A stretch of DNA of 64,000 bases from SG8-41 sp035649495 (GTDB lineage: Bacteria; Pseudomonadota; Gammaproteobacteria; Burkholderiales; SG8-41). The stretch's first letter is position 1, and every line of letters begins with the position of its first letter. The stretch lies in NCBI GenBank assembly GCA_035649495.1, contig DASRJL010000054.1, forward strand, positions 1 through 64,000. The letters are read 5' to 3'. The notes under the pieces are model-generated. The model was given only the letters and a program-made list of their open reading frames with translations, did not search any database and was not told where the DNA came from. A program made the position numbers and the translations under genes. This document shows positions 7,381 to 16,128 of this stretch, in pieces.

Positions 7381-9612
7381 TCACGCTGGAAGATAGACCA
7401 GGACTATCCATGCGCCGATCACCAGCCAGCACCCGCCGAGGCCAAGGTTGATGGCGACGCCGTAGCGCGGCGCCGATTTGCGCAGTGCCACGCGCAGCGC
7501 CAGGCGGAGCACCTCCTGGATCGCCAGCATGGCTAGGATCAGCCAGGTGAGCTTCAGCCGGTAATGGTGCAGGTTCCGGTACTTGCGCGACTGCGCCTTC
7601 GCGGCCTCGAGCGCGGACGAGATGACGGCCCGTTCGGCGCTGACGTCGCGCGCTTTCGTCAGGGCAACGCGCACGGTATCCGCGGGAGTCCCGCTCTCCA
7701 CCTCCAGTTTCCCATCCGTCCGCCGCAGGACGGTATCTCCGGTGCGCAGGGGAATCTGCAGCGTCCAGCGATCGGCGCTGATCCACTCGATCATCCGGGG
7801 AGGAGCCGTGAGCGTGGTGGCGGTATCGCCAGGCCCATCCACGGCCCAGAGTGCAAGAGCCCACGAGTCTCCGGCCGGCTGCTCGACGGTGAAGGCGGGC
7901 GCCGCTACGGGGCGGCCGTCGATGACGACCCACCCCGCGAACGGCGCCCGGCTGCCCCGGAGCGAGCTGACCTGCATTCCCGCGGATCCCAGAAACGCCG
8001 CCGACATCGACTGTCCCGTTTCTGCCGACCTGATGCGGAAGCCATGCTCGAAGCGGCCCTGCGCCACGGTCAGCGAGGGATGGAGGGTCCACGTCGTCGT
8101 GCCGGTCGCCGCCGGTTCGCCCTGGACCTGATCGAGCACCAGCCAGAGCCGGGAGTCCACCTGCGCGACCTGCCGCCGCGCCGCGTACGACCGCGGGCCT
8201 TCCCGCTGAATGTCCACGAGGGTGATCCGGCCGTTGTCTCCGTAGTGGAGCAGGCGGGTCGATCGCGGCGAACCCGGCGCCTCACCGGAGAGATGGGGCG
8301 CGTTGGATGCGTTCCACCCTTCCGCGTCCTTGCGCTCGGCATGGCGGTAGGGCCAGTAGCCGGCATTGGTTACCCAACTCTGCCCGCCGCTCCAGAGGAG
8401 CACGCTCATGTCGTCGGCGACCTTGTGGCCGTGGCCGGGGAAGTTCGACCAGGTAAGCACGGTCTGTGCGAGGGCGCCGGACCCCGGCCAGCGTTCGAGG
8501 CCCCGCCACCAGACCGCGTGTCCGGAGACGGGAAAAATACCGAACGCGGCCGCCGGGCGCGTTTCCCGGGCGCGCTTCAACGCAGGGGCGTTTCCGTTCT
8601 CGCCGGGTTCCGTGACGAACGGATGCAGCGCGCTGCTCGGCGTGTCTCCGTACATGGGCAGGGTGGCGTCCGGGCGGCTGATCGCTGCGTGGTACTCGCG
8701 GGCCTTGAGGTACTTGTCGACCCAGTCCCCGGGGGGCGGCCGCTCGAGCAGGGTAAGGCAGCGCAGGATCATGCCCATCAACTCCATGCCGAATGCGTGA
8801 TAGCCGGCAGAATGCTCCAGGACGATGCCTTCGGAGCTGATGAAGAACCCCACCTGTTTCGAGAGCCGGTCGAGCGCGAGGTCGCACCATCCCCGGGCGT
8901 CCGGCAGAGCGGGAAAACCTGCGCACAGATAAAGCAATCCGACGTTCTGCATGACGCCGTGATTCGTGTTGTACGTATAGTGGGAGGGTTTCGCCAGCAG
9001 ACGGCCGCTGCGGGCAAGCAACTGCAGCACCGCGAAACCCGTCCCCGCTTCGAAGTCGGCGCGCGCTCGGTAGAGACGCCAGAACTTGATGAGGATGGGG
9101 ATTCTCGTGGCGATGGCGTGATCGTTCCACAGAAAGCCCCTGTCGAGCCAGGCGGTTCGCTCGTAGCGGGCGAAGCCCAGAATGAACTCCCGGGCGGCGC
9201 TGAAGTAGGCTTCTCTCCCGGACAGCGTGTATGCATCGAGCAGGATCTCGGGGACGACGAAGCTTCCAAACGGCAGGGATGCCGGGACACGCGTGAGATC
9301 CTCTGCGGCGAACGGCAGCACGACCCGCATGGGGGTGAAACCGGGAACCCGCAGCTCGCCCTTCAAGAGCGCGTCCGCGGCAGCGACCAGCTCGGTATCG
9401 TTCCCGAATGCGAGCGATGTGCCAAGGCGCATGTCCTCGAGCGCCTGCAGGATGGCAGGGCCGGGCGCTTCACGCGATTGCGCCAGAATCGCGTCCCCCG
9501 GCGGTCCTCCAGGGACGTAGTAATGGGAAAACTCCGGCACCCAGATCGCGAGGAGCACGAGCAGGGGGACGAGTAGCGGCAGCAAGCCCGCGGACCGCGC
9601 AGGAACAGTCAT
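7381..9612 (-). CDS. Heparinase II/III family protein with membrane anchors
   Basis: This 743-residue protein fits polysaccharide lyases of the heparinase II/III type. An alpha-toroid domain spans about residues 60-330, with the motif YNTNHG (Asn-His, near 217) and the tyrosine-containing EHSAGYHAFGM near 265. A beta-sandwich follows, with FPGHGHKVADDMS near 390. Unusually, there is an N-terminal helix (about 10-26) and a C-terminal pair of helices (about 690-740), so it is probably membrane-tethered facing the periplasm. In an alginate-like system it would degrade or edit nascent polymer. Lyase activity is inferred from fold and motifs only. Confidence 0.82.
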   Translation of the reverse strand: MTVPARSAGLLPLLVPLLVLLAIWVPEFSHYYVPGGPPGDAILAQSREAPGPAILQALEDMRLGTSLAFGNDTELVAAADALLKGELRVPGFTPMRVVLPFAAEDLTRVPASLPFGSFVVPEILLDAYTLSGREAYFSAAREFILGFARYERTAWLDRGFLWNDHAIATRIPILIKFWRLYRARADFEAGTGFAVLQLLARSGRLLAKPSHYTYNTNHGVMQNVGLLYLCAGFPALPDARGWCDLALDRLSKQVGFFISSEGIVLEHSAGYHAFGMELMGMILRCLTLLERPPPGDWVDKYLKAREYHAAISRPDATLPMYGDTPSSALHPFVTEPGENGNAPALKRARETRPAAAFGIFPVSGHAVWWRGLERWPGSGALAQTVLTWSNFPGHGHKVADDMSVLLWSGGQSWVTNAGYWPYRHAERKDAEGWNASNAPHLSGEAPGSPRSTRLLHYGDNGRITLVDIQREGPRSYAARRQVAQVDSRLWLVLDQVQGEPAATGTTTWTLHPSLTVAQGRFEHGFRIRSAETGQSMSAAFLGSAGMQVSSLRGSRAPFAGWVVIDGRPVAAPAFTVEQPAGDSWALALWAVDGPGDTATTLTAPPRMIEWISADRWTLQIPLRTGDTVLRRTDGKLEVESGTPADTVRVALTKARDVSAERAVISSALEAAKAQSRKYRNLHHYRLKLTWLILAMLAIQEVLRLALRVALRKSAPRYGVAINLGLGGCWLVIGAWIVLVYLPA

Positions 9613-9639
9613 CGAGCGCCGCGCGTCATGGGTCCCGGC

Positions 9640-9790
9640 TGAAGAGGTCCTGCATCTCCTGTGCTATCTGCTTCCGGTCGATGGCCAGAAGCCGCTCGCA
9701 GCATTGGGCAAGAATCTGCGCAGTATCGAACAGCGTCTTCGGCAGGACGCAGCAGGTCGAGCGTGGCCTTCGGCATCCGGCGCTTGGGCA
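9640..9790 (-). pseudogene. Debris of an exosortase-type acyl-CoA ligase gene
   Basis: Short stretches of this region match separate parts of the intact ligase gene at 10855-12462. A piece near 9655-9700 matches the 3' end (the CTTCCGGTCGATGGCC type segment). Another around 9690-9725 matches the AAGAATCTGCGC segment. A third near 9748-9782 matches the part coding MPKATLDLL. Intervening ligase sequence is missing, so this is a collapsed duplicate. The same strand and proximity suggest a local duplication followed by deletion. Confidence 0.6.
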
Positions 9791-9845
9791 TATTATTCAT
9801 GCTCGGCGGACCGCTGACACTCAGCCAATGTTCATTGAGATCGCT

Positions 9846-10757
9846 TCAAGTCCAGACGACAAACGTCCTGCACACGAGCACGATGAGCATGAACAGGAGC
9901 ATGCCAAGCGCGACCGCTGCGATGAGGAGGTTTCGCTTGACCATCAGCAATGCGTCCACACGCTGCAAGTTATCTGGCGTAGCAAGTATTTGAATCGCTG
10001 TGCGTTCACCAAGTCCCGAGATGAATCGACCCAATGGCCCTGGCAATCTGCTCAATCGACGCACAAGCACATTCGCCTCGCGGGTGAAAACAGCATTGCC
10101 ACAGATCAGATACCATTCCTGCAAGCCGCGTTTGTAGTATGCGATGAGCTTTTCCTCGACCGGAAACCCGATCCTTCCGGCGCCATTGCGATGGATGTTG
10201 AATGCAGGATACCCTGACAGGAGTGCATCCCGAAACTCCAGCGCGGTCATGGGAATTCCGGTCCTGGCGTCGCATGCATGGATGTTGTTGTAGACATCAA
10301 TAAAACGCCACTTATGCGAGGCCGTATCAAAGATCTCTACGATCGTATGTCCGTGGCCGCCAAACCCGTCGAACGAAAAGGCCCATTGCCGGCAGCAAAT
10401 CGTTGCAGTGAGAGCCAGGCCGATAAACACTTTTACGAAATCCGCGCAATAACCATGACCCGTTGTGATCTTCCGGTACGTTGTCTGGAGATCACTTTGT
10501 ATGGGCCCGAGGTCTCGGGCATGAAGGGTAAGGTGTTCTGCGATTCTCAGAGCCCGTTCCCAATCCGTACGGTACAAGTCGAGGCGGAGTGACTTCACCA
10601 CATCCACAAACAGAGGATACGGGCTCATCGCTTCTTGCCGGAATGACGACGGCCTCCGGTCGGGGGACCAGTCAAAATCCGATCTGGCGCCCGTTCGGGC
10701 GTGCCACGCATTCCGCAAACGAACGCCAGTACGCGAAAATAGTTGCATCAAATCCAT
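9846..10757 (-). CDS. Transglutaminase-like domain protein with C-terminal membrane helix
   Basis: About 303 residues. The catalytic triad pattern of transglutaminase-like cysteine enzymes is visible: Cys in GHGYCADFVKVF, His in GHGHTIVEIF, and Asp in WRFIDVYNN. The C-terminus has one strong hydrophobic helix (LLIAAVALGMLLFMLIVLVC), so the enzyme is likely membrane-attached. Upstream frame belongs to the ligase antisense, and the start is uncertain: ATG at 10757 is used here, but ATG at 10628 (MSPYPLFVD) also fits. Base composition is visibly lower in GC than in the flanking genes, and ligase debris lies on one side with the intact ligase on the other. This suggests an inserted gene. Confidence 0.65.
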   Translation of the reverse strand: MDLMQLFSRTGVRLRNAWHARTGARSDFDWSPDRRPSSFRQEAMSPYPLFVDVVKSLRLDLYRTDWERALRIAEHLTLHARDLGPIQSDLQTTYRKITTGHGYCADFVKVFIGLALTATICCRQWAFSFDGFGGHGHTIVEIFDTASHKWRFIDVYNNIHACDARTGIPMTALEFRDALLSGYPAFNIHRNGAGRIGFPVEEKLIAYYKRGLQEWYLICGNAVFTREANVLVRRLSRLPGPLGRFISGLGERTAIQILATPDNLQRVDALLMVKRNLLIAAVALGMLLFMLIVLVCRTFVVWT

Positions 10758-10854
10758 GCGCCGACACGGCCGAAATCGCTGCTTGATAAACCCAGGCCTG
10801 GAAGATCGGGTGTCGGGGAAATACTGAATCTGTACACGCCGGGGTAGGGTGTTT

Positions 10855-12462
10855 TCATCTGCGTGTATTTGCGTCCATCTGCGGCTCGAATAGTCCTTGA
10901 AACTCCTGCGAAAGCAACTTGCGGTCGATCTTGCCGTTGGGATTGCGCGGCAGGTTTGCCGGCCCCTCGAGGATTTGATGCGGCACCATGAAAGCCGGCA
11001 GCCGCTCGCGGCATTGCGCGAGAATCTGCGCGATATCGAGCTTGCCGCCGTCGGGCGGAGTGACCACGACGACGATCGCCTGTCCGAGGACGGGGTGCGG
11101 AATGCCGAGTGCAGCGACCTCGCCGGCGAGCTTCGTCGCATAGACCACCTCTTCCACTTCCGTGGGGCTCACGCGGTAGCCCGAGGTCTTGATCATTTCG
11201 TCGCGCCGGCTGACGAAGTAGAGAAAGCCTTCGGCGTCCCGGCGCACGGTGTCACCCGACCATACCGCGATCTCCGGCATGGTGAGGCCTGCCGCTTGCC
11301 CCGGCGCCGGTTTGAAGCGCTCCGCGGTTTTTTCCGGATCGTTCCAATAACCGAGCGACACCAGCGCTCCGCGGTGCACCAGCTCGCCGGGTTCGTCCGG
11401 GTCGCATATCGTGCCGTCCTCGCGCACCACCAGCACTTCGGCGTTGGGAATCGCCTTGCCGATGGAGTCGGGGCGCCGGTCGACCTCCGCAGGCGGCAGG
11501 TAGGTCGAGCGGAACGATTCGGTCAGGCCGTACATGAGATAGGGCAGCGTCTTCGGCAGGGCCTCGCGCAGCAGGTCGAGCGTGGCCTTCGGCATCCGGC
11601 CGCCGGTATTGGCGATGTAGCGCAGGCTGTCCCGCGCCGCATCGGGCCACTTGAGCTGCGCGAGTTGTATCCACAAGGGGGGCACTGCGGTGAGGCCGGT
11701 GATCCCTTCGTTGACGCAGGCCGTGACGATGTCGCGCGGCACGAGGTAGTTGATGAGGCTTACGTTGGCGCCGGCATGAAAAGCGGTCGTCAGCTGGCTG
11801 AAGCCGGCGTCGAAGCTCAGGGGAAGCGCCGAGAGTATCCTGTCGCCCGGACGGTTCTCGAGATACTGCGCCACACTCACCGCGCCGGCCACCATGTTGC
11901 GATGGGAGAGCACGACGCCCTTGGGCTTGCCGGTGCTGCCGGACGTGTAGAGTATCGCCGCCATGTCGGTGTCGATGACGCGGTGCGCGGCGCTGTTCCC
12001 GGCCCGTGCGAGGGCTTCGTCCCATGTCAGGATCGTCTTGCCCGGAATTGCCGGCGCCGGCTGCGGTCCGGCGACCACCAGTAGCGCCCGCAGGTCGCTG
12101 CACTCGGTGAGCGCGCCGGCGAGCAGGTTGACGCGCTCGCACGAGCTCACCAGGATGCGCACGTTGCAGTCGCGCAGGATGTAGGCGACCTGGTCCGCCT
12201 TGAGGAGCGGGTTCACCGGAACGAACACGCATCCCGCGCACGCGGCACCGAAGGCGGCCACCACGGTCTCGAATCGCTTTTCGAGGTAGATGCCGACCCG
12301 GTCGCCCCGTGCGAGGCCCAGGTCAAGATAGGCGCGCGCCGCCGCTTCAACCTGTCTCGCCAGTTCCGCGTACGTCAGGCGGCGCTGCTGGTAGGAGAGC
12401 GCGGCGGAATCCGGAGAAGCCTGCGCCGAACGCAGGATCAATTCATGCAGCAGTACGGCCAT
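10855..12462 (-). CDS. Acyl-CoA ligase (AMP-forming), exosortase A-associated
   Basis: This 535-residue ANL-superfamily adenylating enzyme has the phosphate loop YTSGSTGKPKG near 170, FDAGFSQLT in the acceptor region, YGLTESF near 320, the hinge/Asp motif WSGDTV near 415, and the C-terminal lysine in NPNGKIDRK near 515. It belongs to the ligase family that accompanies exosortase-A loci, with the ACP at 15870 as the probable acceptor. The product would be an acyl-AMP passed to a carrier thiol. The last residues come from a short dispersed repeat, so the native C-terminus has been changed slightly. Confidence 0.88.
   Translation of the reverse strand: MAVLLHELILRSAQASPDSAALSYQQRRLTYAELARQVEAAARAYLDLGLARGDRVGIYLEKRFETVVAAFGAACAGCVFVPVNPLLKADQVAYILRDCNVRILVSSCERVNLLAGALTECSDLRALLVVAGPQPAPAIPGKTILTWDEALARAGNSAAHRVIDTDMAAILYTSGSTGKPKGVVLSHRNMVAGAVSVAQYLENRPGDRILSALPLSFDAGFSQLTTAFHAGANVSLINYLVPRDIVTACVNEGITGLTAVPPLWIQLAQLKWPDAARDSLRYIANTGGRMPKATLDLLREALPKTLPYLMYGLTESFRSTYLPPAEVDRRPDSIGKAIPNAEVLVVREDGTICDPDEPGELVHRGALVSLGYWNDPEKTAERFKPAPGQAAGLTMPEIAVWSGDTVRRDAEGFLYFVSRRDEMIKTSGYRVSPTEVEEVVYATKLAGEVAALGIPHPVLGQAIVVVVTPPDGGKLDIAQILAQCRERLPAFMVPHQILEGPANLPRNPNGKIDRKLLSQEFQGLFEPQMDANTRR
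10856..10884. repeat. Imperfect ATCTGCGT short repeat at the ligase 3' end
   Basis: Three tandem imperfect units (CATCTGCGTGT, ATTTGCGTC, CATCTGCGG) form the last codons of the ligase gene. Strings of this kind recur dispersed in many bacterial genomes near gene ends. Here it probably replaced the original stop, giving the non-family tail MDANTRR. Confidence 0.45.
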
Positions 12463-12542
12463 ACGGAGGATTCAACGAGGAACTGGTGTCAGGCCGGCAT
12501 TCTACCAAGATCGCGCCGCCGGATCAGACGCCGGACGCAGCG

Positions 12543-13544
12543 TCAGACCACGCCGGCCCTGAACAAATCGTGCATGTTGAACGCGCCGACGAGCCGCGCC
12601 GCGTCGTCCACGACGAGCAGGCCGTTGATCCGGTAGTTCTCCATGTACTGGACCGCTTCCGCCGCCAGTCTGTCGGGTTTTATGGTGTGCGGAGACCGGT
12701 TCATCACTTCCGCTACCGTCCCGGTCCGGACGTCGATTCCTTTTTCCAGAGTGCGGCGCAAGTCGCCGTCCGTATACACGCCCGCCAGCGTTTCGTCGCC
12801 GTTGACCACGGCGGTCATGCCGAGCCGTTTGCCGCTCATTTCGAGAAGCGCGTCCCGCAGTGTGGCGTTTGCGGCGACCCTCGGCAAATCGTTGCCGACG
12901 TGCATGATATCGGACACCCGGACCAGGAGCTTCCGTCCCAGCGATCCCCCGGGATGGGCCCGGGCGAAATCGTCGGCGCTGAAGCTGCGTGCATCCAGCA
13001 GCGCGAGCGCCAGGGCATCGCCCAGAGCCATCGCGGCGGTGGTGCTGGAGGTCGGGGCGAGGCCCAGCGGGCCCGCTTCCTTCTCGACGCCTGCATCCAG
13101 GGCCACGTCGGCCTCCCTCGCGAGCGTCGAGCGCATGTTGCCCGCGATGGCAATGAGGCTTGCCCCGCGGCGCTTGAGCAGGGGCAATATGGCCACCAAC
13201 TCGGGGCTTTCTCCGGAGTTCGACAGCGCGATGACGACGTCGCGCGAGGTGATCATGCCGAGATCGCCGTGGCTCGCTTCCGCGGAATGCACGAAGAATG
13301 CAGGGGTGCCGGTGCTGGCGAGCGTCGAGGCGATCTTGCGCGCGACATGGCCCGACTTGCCGATTCCGGTGACGACGATGCGCCCGGTGCACGTGCGAAT
13401 GATCCTGACGGCTTCGACGAAGCGCGCATCGAGCCTGTCGGCGAGCGCCCGTACCGCGGTCGCTTCGTTCACGAGCACGTCTTTCGCCAGGGCAAGCAGC
13501 GCTTCCGGCGTGGGCTCTGCGGTCGATCTGCCGTCGAAACTCAT
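12543..13544 (-). CDS. kpsF: KpsF/GutQ family arabinose-5-phosphate isomerase
   Basis: 333 residues with an N-terminal SIS sugar isomerase domain (TGIGKSGHVARK near 55, HSAEASHGDLG, SNSGESPEL) and two C-terminal CBS domains (about 200-333; SDIMHVGNDLPRV and AEVMNRSPHTI). It interconverts ribulose-5-phosphate and arabinose-5-phosphate, the first step to Kdo. As a second copy inside a capsule-type locus it likely supplies Kdo or a related sugar for the polymer, like KpsF of group 2 capsules. The ATG at 13544 is chosen because upstream codons lack family similarity. Confidence 0.9.
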   Translation of the reverse strand: MSFDGRSTAEPTPEALLALAKDVLVNEATAVRALADRLDARFVEAVRIIRTCTGRIVVTGIGKSGHVARKIASTLASTGTPAFFVHSAEASHGDLGMITSRDVVIALSNSGESPELVAILPLLKRRGASLIAIAGNMRSTLAREADVALDAGVEKEAGPLGLAPTSSTTAAMALGDALALALLDARSFSADDFARAHPGGSLGRKLLVRVSDIMHVGNDLPRVAANATLRDALLEMSGKRLGMTAVVNGDETLAGVYTDGDLRRTLEKGIDVRTGTVAEVMNRSPHTIKPDRLAAEAVQYMENYRINGLLVVDDAARLVGAFNMHDLFRAGVV

Positions 13545-13599
13545 GAGTCCGTGTCTTGCCGTGATTGTAGCATTGCGCGGACGCCGTCCTGCGCCGCCT

Positions 13600-14337
13600 C
13601 TACGGATTCCGGGGAGGGCGAAGAGGATAGGTCGGGAAGGCATCCGCGCTGGTGGACCAGTGAAAACGCGGTCGCACGGTCGAGAAGGAGATCTGCCACG
13701 ATCCGGCGGAAACGAATGCCGCAGTGGCGATGCGACGGGCTCCGAGCCGCTGGTGCGAGAGCAGCGACGCGGTATTGAGCGCGGATATTCTGCTGAGCGA
13801 CCACTCGATGCCGCGCTCGGACAGGAAGCGATTCGCCGCGTCCCACAGTTTCAGGAACGCGATGCCGTTCCGATGCGCCGGATCGATGTAGATGTCGAAA
13901 TCCCAGGAAGACTTTCCTTCCGGTAGCGGGACGTAGCGGCAGCGCACCTCGTCTTCCCGGTACGGACCCAGAACCAGCCAGAGAAAGCCTATGCACTTGT
14001 CTGCCTGCAGTTCGGCGAGGCAGACCGCGCCCTGGCTGAACCGATAGGGCATCGCGTGTTCGGGACGCGGGAACTCGCGCAGCAGCGGATCCGACGGGCC
14101 GACCTGTCGCACCTCCAGCCCGGCGCCGCGCCGCGGCGGCAACAGGGCTTTCCGCGCCACCGGCTGCGCAACCAGGTAGTACTTGTAGAGGCGGGCCCGT
14201 CCACCTGACGTCATCGCCAGCACGCGATCGATGACATACAGGGAACCATTCAACCAGCCCAGTTGACGCAGGGTAGCGGCTAGCGCGCCAATCCGGGCGG
14301 GCAGCGATGCGTCCCGGGTCTCCGGGCCGGATGTCAT
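13600..14337 (-). CDS. GNAT-like acyltransferase of unknown substrate
   Basis: 245 residues. The central part (SQGAVCLAELQADKCIGFLWL, then WDFDIYIDPAHRNGIAFLKLWDAANRFL) has the beta-strand and acetyl-CoA-loop layout of a GNAT fold, followed by a late helix with NTASLLSHQRLGARR. The N-terminal 60 residues are basic and helix-rich and may lie on the membrane. It sits 55 bp upstream of the isomerase and 12 bp downstream of a glycosyltransferase, so it belongs to the same transcription unit. Substituent transfer to a sugar nucleotide or lipid-linked sugar is plausible but unproven. Confidence 0.6.
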   Translation of the reverse strand: MTSGPETRDASLPARIGALAATLRQLGWLNGSLYVIDRVLAMTSGGRARLYKYYLVAQPVARKALLPPRRGAGLEVRQVGPSDPLLREFPRPEHAMPYRFSQGAVCLAELQADKCIGFLWLVLGPYREDEVRCRYVPLPEGKSSWDFDIYIDPAHRNGIAFLKLWDAANRFLSERGIEWSLSRISALNTASLLSHQRLGARRIATAAFVSAGSWQISFSTVRPRFHWSTSADAFPTYPLRPPRNP

Positions 14338-14349
14338 CGGGTGCTCATG

Positions 14350-15600
14350 TCAGGTCCGCTGCACCGGCAACCGATCCAGCAACTGCGCCAGCTCCCGTGT
14401 CCTGTTCGCGCGCGATGCGCCCTCCACGAAGGCTCGCTCCGGCAGCGCGGCGTTGCCGCGGGCGATGCGATCCAGGAATGTTCGCAACGCCGACGCGATT
14501 GCGGCAGGAGCGTCGAGCGGCGCGATGTCCGTCAATCCGGCGCGGCGCAGCACTCCCGCCGTGTCCCCGGCGGGGTCCGTGAGGGCGATCATCGGGCGGC
14601 CGGAACGAACGTATTCGTAGACCTTGGCGGGAATCTGGTCGTTGCAGTTCGCGGCCTGGAGCACGAGGAGCCCGTCGGCGCGCATCATTTCGAGCAGGGC
14701 CTCCCGATAGGCGATCGGTGGAGCCAGCTCGACGACGCCGTCGACCTGATATCTGGCAATCAACCGGGAAAGGAACGCTTCGTTTCCCGGCGCCCGCAGC
14801 CGTACGCGCAGCTCGCCCGGCTTCAACTCGCCGTTCTCCCGCATGCGCGCGAGCGCCTCGAAGAATCGGGTGGGATCGCGTTCCGACGGATACACGATCC
14901 CGCTGTGCAGGAGCGTCACGCTGCCCGGCACCAGCGGGCCGCCGGCCGGCGAATCCTGGACCGGCGCGAATATCTCTTCCTCGTAGCCGTTCTCGATTAC
15001 CGTGAAGCGCGCTCCCGGGAGCCCTGAGTACCGCTCACGGTACATGCGCGCGGCTCCCGATGTCACGAAAATGCAGGCGCTCGCGGCGTGCACCGCTCGT
15101 CGTTCGATCCGTTCGAAGCTCTTCCAGGTCCTGGGGTCCTCCGGATATCCGTCCTGCGCCATGGGATCGCGGAAATCGGCGACCCACGGCAGGCCGGACA
15201 GGCGGTGCAAGGTGTGGCCGATCGCGTGAGCGGTGGCGATCGGATAAGTGCTCCATATCGCATCGGGACGGTATTTCCTGATCATGGCAAGCCCTCCGGG
15301 CACCGCGCCCAGCCACCAGGTCAGCCAGCGATCGGGGCGCGCAGCAAAGCCCGGGTAGCGCCCTAGAATCGCGAGATGCCGCGCCGAATCCAGGGCAAAG
15401 GTGCGCTCCACCACGGTGCCGGGGCCGACTTCCTTGAGCAGATCGTTGCTCACGCGCTCATAGGCGCGAGGGTGCGCGCTCAGAATGAGAGGCTCCCAGC
15501 CGCAGGCCGGCAGGTGACGGGCGAAGCTCAGTGTCCGCTGTATGCCGCTGCTTCCCGCCAGAGGCGGAAAGTGGAATGCGACCATCAATAGACGTTTCAT
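14350..15600 (-). CDS. Glycosyltransferase, GT4/GT1-like
   Basis: The 416-residue protein has a GT-B fold. The N-terminus MKRLLMVAFHFPPLAGSSGIQR is the typical opening of family 4-like glycosyltransferases. DAIWSTYPIATAHAIG and WVADFRDPM follow, then the C-terminal nucleotide-sugar region with LLHSGIVYPSERDP and IPAKVYEYVRSGRPMIAL near 330. It should add a sugar to the lipid-linked repeat unit on the cytoplasmic side. The ATG at 15600 is preferred; an ATG five codons earlier (15615) is possible, and neither has a strong ribosome site. Confidence 0.85.
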   Translation of the reverse strand: MKRLLMVAFHFPPLAGSSGIQRTLSFARHLPACGWEPLILSAHPRAYERVSNDLLKEVGPGTVVERTFALDSARHLAILGRYPGFAARPDRWLTWWLGAVPGGLAMIRKYRPDAIWSTYPIATAHAIGHTLHRLSGLPWVADFRDPMAQDGYPEDPRTWKSFERIERRAVHAASACIFVTSGAARMYRERYSGLPGARFTVIENGYEEEIFAPVQDSPAGGPLVPGSVTLLHSGIVYPSERDPTRFFEALARMRENGELKPGELRVRLRAPGNEAFLSRLIARYQVDGVVELAPPIAYREALLEMMRADGLLVLQAANCNDQIPAKVYEYVRSGRPMIALTDPAGDTAGVLRRAGLTDIAPLDAPAAIASALRTFLDRIARGNAALPERAFVEGASRANRTRELAQLLDRLPVQRT

Positions 15601-15869
15601 GATAGGCGCCGGCATTGTATGGGCTTACGCTTGCGCCGCGCCAGTGCGAGGCGTCGCGGCAGGCGCCGCTTGCCTGCTGGAAAATTGACGCTGCTGCTGG
15701 AAGGTCGTCGCGGGCGGGAACCGGCCGCCGCTCGATTGACATCGGACTGCGCCATGATGCATATTGCCGCGGCCCGGGCGGTCAGCAGGGAAGAGCGGTA
15801 TCCTTGGCCGCATACCGGGAATTCCGAAGCATTTCGGGCCTGAATATAAATCGTGATGGGCCATCGCTC
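15601..15869. other. Divergent intergenic region between glycosyltransferase and ACP
   Basis: About 270 bases between two divergent transcription units, so promoters for both are expected. A TATAAA-like string in AATATAAATC (15844-15853) just before the ACP start could be a -10, but no matching -35 is convincing. No gene is supported. Confidence 0.35.
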
Positions 15870-16124
15870 ATGTTGATCGACGACGTGAAATCGGTCGTAG
15901 GCAGCGCATTGCAGATCCGCGATCGTGTGGGAAGCATGGATGCCTCCGCGCCGCTGCTCGGCGCCGTTCCCGAGCTCGATTCGATGGCCGTGGTGCAGGT
16001 GATTACCGCGCTCGAGGAGCAGTTCGGCATCACGGTCGCCGATGACGAGATCGACGCATCGGTTTTCGAGACACTCGGCACCCTGTCGCAGTTCATCGAG
16101 CGCAAGCTGGCCGGGAACGCCTGA
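15870..16124 (+). CDS. Acyl carrier protein, exosortase A-associated
   Basis: This 84-residue carrier protein has the phosphopantetheine serine in ELDSMAV (S38) and the usual four-helix pattern (VIDEQ-type acidic helix II, then DDEIDASVFETLGTLSQFIE). It ends 4 bp before hydrolase 2, and with hydrolase 1 makes a tight operon conserved in exosortase-A loci. The neighbouring AMP-forming ligase (10855-12462) is its probable loading enzyme. The ATG at 15870 is the only in-frame start close to the family N-terminus. Confidence 0.88.
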   Translation: MLIDDVKSVVGSALQIRDRVGSMDASAPLLGAVPELDSMAVVQVITALEEQFGITVADDEIDASVFETLGTLSQFIERKLAGNA

Positions 16125-16128
16125 ACGC

